Assembly: GCA_003450815.1 (NCBI GenBank)
Contig: DMES01000072.1
Coordinates: 1,438-38,428 of the forward strand
Source: Elusimicrobiota bacterium
GTDB taxonomy: Bacteria > Elusimicrobiota > Elusimicrobia > Elusimicrobiales > UBA9959
Direction of reading: 5' to 3'
DNA: 36,991 bases
Shown: piece after piece, positions 31,068-36,991 of the stretch
How positions within the stretch are numbered: the stretch's first letter is position 1
Layout of the letters: the number at the start of each line of letters is the position of its first letter
Made by a program: the position numbers and the translations under genes
The notes under the pieces: generated by a model
The model's database searches: none
What the model saw: the letters and a program-made list of their open reading frames with translations, nothing else
What the model was told of the DNA's origin: nothing

Positions 31068-32333
31068 ATGAAAAAAGTGACTTTAGTTATATTCGCCTCG
31101 GTTCTGACCGGCTGCGCCACGGGCGGCAGAAAACCCCCTGTTACCAGTTGCCCCCCCTGCCCGGCAATAACGGTTCCCGCCAAGGCGCCGGAAGCCGCGC
31201 CCATAATGCCGGTAAACCAGCCCGATCTTCCGCCTTTTACGGACAACGATGACAGAAAAAGCCTGCTTAAAGCGGCAGGCCTGAACGCCAAATACTTTGA
31301 GGGGCTCAAGAACGATGTGCCCGCCTATACCTTCGGCGCGAGGAAAATAACTCCCAGGGAACTGGCCGCTTCCACCTCGGAATTCATGCGCATAGTTGGA
31401 ACTGTTTCCGAACCCGCCGAACTGGACCGGCAGATAAAGGAAAAGTTTGATGTGTACCGGCTTGCCGGGAGAGATTCCACCGGCACAGTAGTGTTCAGTT
31501 CCTATTACGAACCCACCCTTGAGGCCAGCCTTACCCCCACAGAAGAATATAAACACCCTATTTACGCCAGGCCGGACGATCTTATTTCCATTAAACTGGA
31601 AGACTTCAATGAGAAATTCAAAGGCGAAAAACTTACCGGCCGCCTTAAAGAGGGAAACCTGGTGCCTTATCTCAACCGCGAGGAAATAGATTTCAGCGGC
31701 GCGCTGGACGGCAAAGGCTTGGAACTGGCCTGGTTCAAGAACCGGGCCGATATAATGGACCTGCACATAGAAGGCTCCGGCCGCTTGGCATTGCCTGACG
31801 GCAGGGTAATAAAAGCCAACTTCTCCTCCACCAACAGCCTGAAATTCAAGGGCTGGCTTACCGCTCTGGTGGAATCGGGGGCGCTGCCGCGCGAGGGCCT
31901 TAGCCACGAAAAAGGCATGCAATACCTGTTTGAGCATCCGGAAAAAGAACGGGAAATAATGAGCCAGAACAAACGCTATACTTTCTTTAAACTGGAACAG
32001 CCCGCCGACCCGGAAGTGGGCCCCGACGGCACCTACGGCCTGCCGCTTACCGGCTGGCGCTCCATAGCCATAGACAACGCCCTTATTCCCATGGGGACAA
32101 TAGCTTTCATGAGCGCCACCGTGCCCGATGTAGACGCGGAAGGGAATCTGCTAGGCAAAAAGCCGGATACCCGCTTTGTATTCTGCCAGGACACCGGCGG
32201 CGCCATAAAAGGCCCCGGCCGGGTTGACTTTTTCTCCGGCAACGGCAAAAAAGCCCGCGCCTTCGCCTTCAAGCTTTGGGACCAGGGCGCACTTTATCTG
32301 CTGGTACTTAAGGAAAGTCAGATAAATCGGTGA
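31068..32333 (+). CDS. mltA: Membrane-bound lytic transglycosylase MltA
   Basis: A 421-residue lipoprotein: lipobox LTGC at 13-16 (Cys16), then a Pro-rich spacer to about residue 60. The MltA domain follows at about 140-300 (SSYYEPTLEASLTPTEEYKHPIYARP, LDLHIEGSGRL-like MDLHIEGSGRL). A C-terminal 3D domain includes CQDTGGAIKGPGRVDFFSGNG with the catalytic Asp region. It cleaves glycan strands to 1,6-anhydromuropeptides at the inner face of the outer membrane. The ribosome site is GGCAGGGAG. The stop lies within a heptamer array that runs on into the start of the NamZ gene; the two genes form a peptidoglycan-turnover pair. Confidence 0.94.
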   Translation: MKKVTLVIFASVLTGCATGGRKPPVTSCPPCPAITVPAKAPEAAPIMPVNQPDLPPFTDNDDRKSLLKAAGLNAKYFEGLKNDVPAYTFGARKITPRELAASTSEFMRIVGTVSEPAELDRQIKEKFDVYRLAGRDSTGTVVFSSYYEPTLEASLTPTEEYKHPIYARPDDLISIKLEDFNEKFKGEKLTGRLKEGNLVPYLNREEIDFSGALDGKGLELAWFKNRADIMDLHIEGSGRLALPDGRVIKANFSSTNSLKFKGWLTALVESGALPREGLSHEKGMQYLFEHPEKEREIMSQNKRYTFFKLEQPADPEVGPDGTYGLPLTGWRSIAIDNALIPMGTIAFMSATVPDVDAEGNLLGKKPDTRFVFCQDTGGAIKGPGRVDFFSGNGKKARAFAFKLWDQGALYLLVLKESQINR

Positions 32334-32461
32334 TCGGTAAACAGTATTTCCTAATAGGAGAGCAAAACCTGACTATGAATATCAAAATGTTCAAATCGCC
32401 GCTTTTATCTTTATCGCTGATTACTGTTTACCCTTTACTGTTTACCCTTTACTGTTTACTG
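32328..32461. repeat. CGGTAAA / ACTGTTT-ACCCTTT heptamer inverted repeat across mltA end and namZ start
   Basis: The left part has TCGGTGA TCGGTAA ACAGTA over the mltA stop (32325-32346). The right part (32421-32461) is ACTGTTT ACCCTTT repeated two and a half times, period 7 (higher period 14). GGTAAACAGTA pairs with TACTGTTTACC. The right arm is coding. Confidence 0.85.
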
Positions 32462-33625
32462 CCCGCCCCCGTATTCTCCGCCGGCCCGACGCTGACCGGC
32501 TTAGACATACTTGAGCGGGACGGGTTCGCCCAGCTGACCGGCAAACGCGTCGGCCTTATCACCAACCATTCTTCCGTTGACAAAGAAGGCAATAACGCCA
32601 TTGACGTCCTGTACAGAGCGCCGGGCGTAAAGCTCACGGCTATTTTTTCACCTGAGCACGGCTGGCGCGGAACCGAAGAAGGTGGAGTTCTTATAAACAA
32701 TTCCTCCGACCCGGTTACCGGCGTGCCGGTTTACAGCCTATACGGCCAAAATAAGCGGCGTCCCTCAGCGGAAATGCTGTCTGGCCTGGATATACTGGTG
32801 TTTGACATACAGGACATCGGCGCGCGGTTTTACACCTACCTCACCACAATGGGCTACGCCATGGAGGAAGCTTCAAAAGCGGGGCTGGAATTCATGGTGC
32901 TGGACCGCCCCAACCCCATAAGCGGCGCGGTGGAGGGCCCTGTGCTTGAACCGGACATAAGCGCTTTTACAGCCTACTTCCCCGTACCTACGCGGCATGG
33001 ATTCACCGCCGGAGAGATGGCCCTTTTTCATAAGGACAATAAAAAGCTGGAGCTGAAATTAAGCGTGATAACGATGGAAAACTGGACGAGGGATATGTTT
33101 TTTGACGCTACCGGCGTAATATGGACCAACCCTTCGCCCAACATACGGAATGTGGAGGCTGAGGCGCTTTATCCCGGAATCGGATGTTTTGAGGCGTCTA
33201 ATGTTTCCGTGGGCCGCGGCACGGATATGCCCTTCCTCTGGTTCGGCGCGCCATGGATGAAGTCTGAAAAAATAGCGGAAGAACTTTCACAGGCGGGCTT
33301 GGCGGGCGTAAAATTTTCCCCGCTGGGGTTAACCCCCTCCAAAGATATTTACGAGGGCAAACTCTGCGAAGGCGTTAAAATGGAAATTACCGACCTGGCA
33401 GCCGTGCGCGCGCTGGATATTTTCACGCAGGCAGCCTGGCTGCTAAGGAAATACAACAGCGGGGATTTTAAACCACAACCGGATGAAATACGCAAAATGA
33501 CCGGCTCCGGGGATTTTTACCGGCTGCTTGAAGCCGGTGCCGGCCCCACGGAAATAAAAACCGCTTTTGAAAAAAGCAGCGCCGCTTTCATGAGCACGCG
33601 GGAAAAATTCCTGCTGTATAAGTAG
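32375..33625 (+). CDS. namZ: Exo-beta-N-acetylmuramidase NamZ-type protein (DUF1343, GH171)
   Basis: 416 residues from the ATG at 32375 (AGGAG lies 15 bases before; a GTG at 32330 overlaps the mltA stop and is less likely). Signal peptide residues 1-36. The DUF1343 domain is marked by GKRVGLITNHSS, IFSPEHGWRG, SLYGQNKRRPS, VFDIQDIGARFYTY, VLDRPNPISG, TRHGFTAGE and GVIWTNPSPN. Characterised members of this family (NamZ/YbbC) remove terminal MurNAc from peptidoglycan fragments. Directly after MltA this fits wall recycling, although MltA products carry anhydro-MurNAc. Oddity: the hydrophobic core of the signal peptide (residues 16-29) is translated from a heptamer array. Confidence 0.9.
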   Translation: MNIKMFKSPLLSLSLITVYPLLFTLYCLLPAPVFSAGPTLTGLDILERDGFAQLTGKRVGLITNHSSVDKEGNNAIDVLYRAPGVKLTAIFSPEHGWRGTEEGGVLINNSSDPVTGVPVYSLYGQNKRRPSAEMLSGLDILVFDIQDIGARFYTYLTTMGYAMEEASKAGLEFMVLDRPNPISGAVEGPVLEPDISAFTAYFPVPTRHGFTAGEMALFHKDNKKLELKLSVITMENWTRDMFFDATGVIWTNPSPNIRNVEAEALYPGIGCFEASNVSVGRGTDMPFLWFGAPWMKSEKIAEELSQAGLAGVKFSPLGLTPSKDIYEGKLCEGVKMEITDLAAVRALDIFTQAAWLLRKYNSGDFKPQPDEIRKMTGSGDFYRLLEAGAGPTEIKTAFEKSSAAFMSTREKFLLYK

Positions 33626-33678
33626 CAACGAATAGCAAGCTGAAAGATGCGGTAATATTTTCGATACGGTCAATGACT

Positions 33679-34632
33679 TTACCTCGCAAGGCGGAACCCA
33701 ACGTCGTTGCTGCGTTTATTAGGCTTGTCGTTGCTGCGAAAATCTGCCCGCAGGCCCACGGTGGGATAGTAGCTGAAAGAGCCGCCACGCATCACCCGGC
33801 GGGAACCGGAATCTTCAAATGCACTGCCGTCAGACGCCCCTTTATATGAGTCCTGATATTTGTCCTGCACCCACTGCCAGACATTTCCTGCCATGTCACA
33901 CAAATCCTGTTCTGTGTTGCCTGCCTGCTTGGAACACACCGGCATCGTGCTTTTTTTGCCGCAGCCATGGCCGTCTTTGTTTGCCATTACAGCTTTATCG
34001 CAGGCCGCTTCCTCACTGCCCCAAGGGTATTTCTGATTCTTGCCACCACTCTTAGCGGCGTATTCCCATTCTGACTCGCTGGGCAACCTTGCTCCCTTGA
34101 ACTTGGCATACTGGACAGCTTGATTCCAATCCACGCAGTTGACAGGGTGAAGCCGCCGGCCAGTCAGACCCCAGTTACAATCACGGCCAGTACCCGGCTC
34201 CGTACACCCGCCTTTAAGCACGCATTCCTCGTACTGCTCCACTGTGACCGCTGTTTTAGAAATATCAAAGGTTCTGATAGCAACTTCATGTACCGGCTTA
34301 GCATCTTCAAGCCCCATTTGGGAGCTATCGGTTCCCATCATAAACTTTCCACCATTGATGGTAACCCACTCTACCGGCTTAGCGAGTGCGCCGGCAGACG
34401 GCTCGTTCCCTGCGACGTAATCTTTGGAAACACCTTCAACCACCTCCGCCTTCGGCTCCGGGATATTACCGCTATTTTGATCAAAGACGGGGAGGCCGGT
34501 AGGGAATTCCCTATTGTCGGCTACAGCGTCCCTGAGGTCCGCAGAAGTATTAATACCAGGATTTTTAGTGTAGGCGATCCCAGCAACAATCACACCTATG
34601 GTAATGAAGATATATTGTTTCCCACTAGGCAT
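33679..34632 (-). CDS. SUMF1/FGE-sulfatase-domain protein, membrane-anchored, probably non-catalytic
   Basis: 317 residues. An N-terminal hydrophobic anchor (about 7-21), a spacer to about 85, then a formylglycine-generating-enzyme-like domain: VTINGGKFMMGTD, AVTVEQYEECV, HPVNCVDWNQAVQYAKFKG, ARLPSESEWEYAAKSGG, DMAGNVWQWVQD, RVMRGGSFSYYP to NDVGFRLAR. The copper-binding Cys pair of true formylglycine-generating enzymes is not seen in the GGSF region, so it is more likely a ligand-binding or scaffold member than a sulfatase activator. Other Cys residues (CVLKGGCTEPGTGRDC, CDKAV, CGKKS, CSKQ, LCD) could make disulfides. Strong ribosome site AGGAGGGG and a near-consensus promoter. Transcribed convergently with namZ. 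Confidence 0.88.
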   Translation of the reverse strand: MPSGKQYIFITIGVIVAGIAYTKNPGINTSADLRDAVADNREFPTGLPVFDQNSGNIPEPKAEVVEGVSKDYVAGNEPSAGALAKPVEWVTINGGKFMMGTDSSQMGLEDAKPVHEVAIRTFDISKTAVTVEQYEECVLKGGCTEPGTGRDCNWGLTGRRLHPVNCVDWNQAVQYAKFKGARLPSESEWEYAAKSGGKNQKYPWGSEEAACDKAVMANKDGHGCGKKSTMPVCSKQAGNTEQDLCDMAGNVWQWVQDKYQDSYKGASDGSAFEDSGSRRVMRGGSFSYYPTVGLRADFRSNDKPNKRSNDVGFRLAR

Positions 34633-34677
34633 AACCCCTCCTGCAAAGCTTAATATTTGGTATTGCGAACTGAGGAT

Positions 34678-34706
34678 AGTATACCCCTCACTTCCACTAT
34701 TGTCAA
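34678..34706 (-). promoter_or_regulatory. Promoter of the SUMF1-like gene
   Basis: Minus strand: -35 TTGACA (34701-34706), 17-bp spacer, -10 TATACT (34678-34683), the same hexamers as the promoter at 13979-14007. The left end of the IS256-type element lies only six bases upstream of the -35. Confidence 0.85.
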
Positions 34707-34759
34707 GAGCACGGTAATGTAAGATAGTTTGTGTAATTTTTTAGCTTGCAAAAGTAACG

Positions 34760-34807
34760 GGGTTATCCTCCAATGTAGTTTGTCTAGAAAAACAAGGAGG
34801 ATAACCC
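34760..34807 (+). promoter_or_regulatory. Ribosome-site-sequestering hairpin in the transposase leader
   Basis: GGGTTATCCTCC (34760-34771) is perfectly complementary to GGAGGATAACCC (34796-34807), which contains the transposase ribosome binding site two bases before its ATG. A transcript entering from outside the element would fold this 12-bp stem and hide the site. Similar protection from read-through is known for IS10 and IS200. Confidence 0.75.
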
Positions 34808-34809
34808 GT

Positions 34810-35994
34810 ATGAATAGTATACAAGAGCTGTATTTCACTGACAAGGACATCGCCGTAAGGTGGAGTCAGGTTACAGAGGACTTCTGGGGCGATATAAAGC
34901 ACGAAACACTAGGCGCGGTAAAACGGTTATTGGAAACCACCATGGATATAGAAGTCCAAGATCTGGCCGGCGCGCGAAGATGGGAACACTGTGCTAAGCG
35001 TGCTAATTATCGCAATGGCTCATATCACCGAAGCCTCTGGACACCTTATGGATGGATAAACTCGATGAAAGTTCCACGGATTCGCTCTGGTGGGATGAGT
35101 TTTAAAGCTTTTGATAGATACCAACAGCGAACGGAACAAATAAATTGCATGATAACCGATATGTTTCTGTCCGGGGTATCCACTCGGAAAGTAAAAGAAG
35201 TCCTAAAGCCGCTTTATGGCCAAAACATGATAAGCGCTTCGACGGTAAGCGCTATAACAAAAGTATTGGATGCAGAAGTAGAAAAACATCATCGGCGCGA
35301 TGTAGGTGATGATTACCAATACTTGATACTGGATGGGATTTATCTTAACGCCAAAAGCCCTGTATGCGCCAGGCGCAGATGTATTCTTGTGGTCTATGGG
35401 ATAAAAGAAGACGGCACAAGGGAACTTATAGACTTTAGAATTGCCAGAAAAGGTGAGTCCCAAACTGCGTGGGAATGTTTCCTGACCAGTCTTGGAAACA
35501 GAGGATTGAAAGGGAAGAATTTAAAACTGATTTCAATTGACGGCGGCAAGGGCATGATGGCCGCGTTGGACTTTGTTTTCCCGGATGTCCCCAAACAGCG
35601 CTGCTGGGCGCATAAGCTTAGAAATGTTGCCAATCATCTGCCAAAAAGACTACAGAAAGCGTGCACTGGCCAGGCGCGCGACATCTACGACGCGGATGGC
35701 GCCGGGCAAGCCATAAAGGCATTTAAGATTTGGTCAAAAACATGGCGGCCTATAGCGCCGAAGGCTGTTGAATGTTTAGAAGCCGATTTGGAAGACCTGT
35801 TAAGATTTTATGCGTGTCCTAAAGTGATGTGGATAAAGTTACGGACAACAAATATTATAGAGCGGGTATTCAGGGAGGTTAGACGGCGAACAAGGCCGAT
35901 GAGCTGTTTTACCAATGTAAAAAGCGTAGAGCGGATAATATTTGCGATATTCAACAGGCAAAACAATATTTGGAAGGACAAACCCTTAAAATAA
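34810..35994 (+). CDS. IS256-family (mutator-type) transposase
   Basis: 394 residues from the ATG at 34810, preceded by GGAGG (34796-34800). A frame from 34729 lies within the left inverted repeat and is not the start. DDE-type catalytic residues by motif: first Asp in YLILDGIYLNAK, second Asp in ISIDGGKGM, Glu in TTNIIERVFREVRRRT. The family CxxH pair is in QRCWAHKLRNV. N-terminal GSYHRSLWTPYGWINSMKVPR matches the mutator-family start (gYr.R.l.T..G.l.l.VPR). No frameshift or premature stop, so it is likely active. It carries out copy-out transposition via a circular intermediate (family knowledge). Confidence 0.96.
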   Translation: MNSIQELYFTDKDIAVRWSQVTEDFWGDIKHETLGAVKRLLETTMDIEVQDLAGARRWEHCAKRANYRNGSYHRSLWTPYGWINSMKVPRIRSGGMSFKAFDRYQQRTEQINCMITDMFLSGVSTRKVKEVLKPLYGQNMISASTVSAITKVLDAEVEKHHRRDVGDDYQYLILDGIYLNAKSPVCARRRCILVVYGIKEDGTRELIDFRIARKGESQTAWECFLTSLGNRGLKGKNLKLISIDGGKGMMAALDFVFPDVPKQRCWAHKLRNVANHLPKRLQKACTGQARDIYDADGAGQAIKAFKIWSKTWRPIAPKAVECLEADLEDLLRFYACPKVMWIKLRTTNIIERVFREVRRRTRPMSCFTNVKSVERIIFAIFNRQNNIWKDKPLK

Positions 35995-36036
35995 ATTACA
36001 CAAAACTCTTGACGCTACCTTTTATATATTTTGTAC

Positions 36037-36066
36037 TTGACCGATAGCATGAAATTTGTGTTTAAT
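36037..36066 (+). promoter_or_regulatory. Promoter of the receiver gene (leaderless)
   Basis: -35 TTGACC (36037-36042), 18-bp spacer, -10 TTTAAT (36061-36066), eight bases before the ATG at 36075 with no ribosome site. An alternative hybrid promoter uses TTGACG in the IS right end (36009-36014), 17 bp, TGTACT (36032-36037). Confidence 0.6.
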
Positions 36067-36074
36067 TGAATCTT

Positions 36075-36446
36075 ATGGGGAATAAAATACTTGTCGTAGA
36101 TGACGATCCCGAAATTTCAAATCTGGTGCAATACACGCTTGAAACGCTTGGCCATCAGGTAAAATTGTGTGATAATGGCCGCGAGGTGCTGGACACTATA
36201 CATTCCTACAAACCGGCGCTTTTGGTGCTGGATGTCATGCTGCCCGGTATAGACGGTTATTCGCTGGCCACACAAATTTCAGAAGACCCCGAATTCGGCA
36301 ATATGCCCATTATAGTGCTTTCCGCACTTGAGCCCTCAAGAACCATGTTCCAGCGCTTCTCGCAGGTTGCGGCTTTTCTTACAAAGCCTTTCAACACCGA
36401 AGACCTGACAGAAGCGGTAAAGAACAGCCTGACAAAAAAGGTCTAA
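36075..36446 (+). CDS. Stand-alone response regulator receiver protein
   Basis: 123 residues from the ATG at 36075 (MGNKILVVDDDPEIS). DDD acidic pocket, phospho-acceptor Asp in VLDVMLPGIDGYS, switch Ser in VLSALEPS, and lysine in FLTKPFN. A TTG at 36066 would add three residues but overlaps the -10 box. No output domain. The IS256-type element lies 55 bp upstream. A palindrome starts at the base after its stop codon. Confidence 0.92.
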   Translation: MGNKILVVDDDPEISNLVQYTLETLGHQVKLCDNGREVLDTIHSYKPALLVLDVMLPGIDGYSLATQISEDPEFGNMPIIVLSALEPSRTMFQRFSQVAAFLTKPFNTEDLTEAVKNSLTKKV

Positions 36447-36471
36447 CCGGAAAATTGCGGCAATTTTCCGG
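36447..36471. repeat. GAAAATTGC-family palindrome (copy 6)
   Basis: Perfect 12-bp arms CCGGAAAATTGC and GCAATTTTCCGG around one G. It begins on the base after the TAA of the receiver gene. It is the same as copies 1 to 4 in core, centre size and position relative to the gene end. Confidence 0.9.
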
Positions 36472-36630
36472 CGTTCTTAGAGACCTCTGTTGGTATCCAC
36501 GGTTAAACCAATACATTTTTCATAAGCGCTCCGTTACCATAGGGTGGGGGATTTTGCCGTATCAGCAAAAGGGCGGGAACATCTTATTTAAAAAAGCTGA
36601 CGGCGAAAACAATTTTCTTGCGCGGGTGGA

Positions 36631-36738
36631 GGGGGTTTATGTTAGCAGGGCTTTCCGCAGGCCGAATTGCTCTTGCAATCGGCCGAGGGTTAGGGCGGCC
36701 GCTATGCGGACGACCCGGCCCTGCTAACATAAACCCCC
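36631..36738. repeat. Large foldback with 21-bp perfect outer stem and two inner hairpins
   Basis: The outer arm GGGGGTTTATGTTAGCAGGG plus C (36631-36651) is perfectly complementary to 36718-36738. The 66-base loop folds further: GGCCGA-A-TTGC with GCAATCGGCC (about 36660-36685), and GGGT...ACCC enclosing CCGC-TAT-GCGG (about 36687-36716), giving a three-way junction. There is no open frame. It could be a non-autonomous mobile element or a structured RNA. The rest of 36472-36770 shows nothing else. Confidence 0.75.
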
Positions 36739-36770
36739 GACAGGACCAGCGCCAGTAGACTCAGCCGATA

Positions 36771-36991
36771 CTTAGGGTCTGCTGAAAAAGTCCAGCAGAC
36801 CCATGATTACACAGATTAAGTAGGATTACACGGATTGCAGGGCACTGAAATATGATATGTTTAACGCAAAACTGCACGCTTTTTTGGTATATGCCTGCAA
36901 ATTCCGTGCAGTTTTTAAACGTTATTACAACTTTTGTCGCCTATTTTCACGACGAGACTTTAAATAAAAATGACTTTTTCAGTGCCCCCTA
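36771..36991. mobile_element. MITE-like element, copy B (inverted, cut by window edge)
   Basis: Inverted copy of 11230-11464 with scattered differences. Order on this strand: CTTAGGGTCTGCTGAAAAAG hairpin, two GATTACAC units, then a foldback from GGCACTGAAA (36841) to TTTCAGTGCC (about 36978-36987) enclosing GTTTAACGCAAAACTGCA and TGCAGTTTTTAAAC. The window ends one base past the apparent element end. Confidence 0.8.

Larger units (their letters stand above)
34713..36019 (+). mobile_element. IS256-family insertion sequence, complete
   Basis: About 1307 bp bounded by imperfect terminal inverted repeats of about 26 bp: left starts GGTAATGTAAGATAGTTTGT; the complement of the right end starts GGTAGCGTCAAGAGTTTTGT. 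Both continue GTGTAATT. Length and transposase fit IS256. The 8-bp flanks (AAGAGCAC left, TTTTATAT right) do not match, so no target duplication is evident; it may be old, or the flanks rearranged. It sits between the promoter of the SUMF1-like gene and that of the receiver gene, leaving both intact. Confidence 0.9.

Noticed and set aside
31083..31937. Minus-strand frame of 284 codons opposite mltA
   Set aside because: MltA has lipobox and domain motifs on the plus strand; the antisense frame is a by-product of its codon use.
34705..36027. Target-site duplication around the IS256-type element
   Set aside because: The 8 bases on each side (AAGAGCAC and TTTTATAT) differ.
36631..36738. Integron attC site
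   Set aside because: The arms carry GTTAGC at the 5' side and GCTAAC at the 3' side, the reverse of the attC core arrangement, and there is no integrase or cassette.
881..36840. CRISPR arrays as explanation for the repeats
   Set aside because: Units are 7-10 bases, adjacent without unique 30-40-base spacers, arranged as inverted arms, and no cas genes are present.

Overview
The window looks like a chromosomal stretch from a Gram-negative bacterium. It encodes an LptD-type outer-membrane LPS assembly protein, two further outer-membrane barrel-like proteins, an MltA lipoprotein, and a housekeeping set (Smc, Rho, DNA polymerase I, MurA, RF1, CoaE, TrxA). The protein sequences, stand-alone receiver proteins and exported FecR-type protein would fit Elusimicrobiota or a related uncultured lineage; that placement is inference, not something the bases prove. 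Both window edges are repeat-rich: the left has a transposase remnant and the right ends inside a repeat also present at 11.2 kb, which is typical of a contig break.

Layout. 0-0.9 kb: a non-coding edge and a truncated IS5/IS1182-like transposase. 1-11.1 kb: one long minus-strand gene series, read rpmE, prfA, prmC, murA, folC, ROK kinase, lptD, NAD-sugar epimerase, tdk. 11.2-11.5 kb: a MITE-like element. 11.5-14 kb: an exported HExxH protein and a small exported protein, both unrecognised. 14-21 kb: M23 peptidase, rho, coaE, rhomboid, polA (all minus). 21-26.9 kb: trxA, receiver, phosphoesterase, smc, receiver. 26.9-30.8 kb: a FecR-domain protein followed by two outer-membrane proteins. 31-33.6 kb (plus): MltA lytic transglycosylase and a NamZ-type exo-muramidase. 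33.7-36.4 kb: a SUMF1-like protein, a complete IS256-type element and a third receiver. 36.5-37 kb: a large foldback and the second, inverted copy of the 11.2-kb element.

How the genes work together. rpmE, prfA, prmC, murA, rho and tdk form a conserved neighbourhood in Firmicutes; here the same genes are on one strand, with an exported gene pair and a mobile element separating rho from rpmE. Cell-envelope construction and turnover is a recurring job (MurA, LptD, M23 peptidase, MltA, NamZ).

The most unusual feature is non-coding. Nearly every intergenic gap holds an inverted array of degenerate 7-base repeats, resembling the STRR repeats known from cyanobacteria. Several arrays run into coding sequence, where they supply the signal peptides of LptD and NamZ, a linker in the rhomboid protein and the end of FolC. 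A second dispersed family, palindromes with core GAAAATTGC-N-GCAATTTTC, sits at gene 3' ends and usually touches the stop codon. Three genes have good promoters whose -10 box lies only 6-8 bases before the start codon, suggesting leaderless transcripts.
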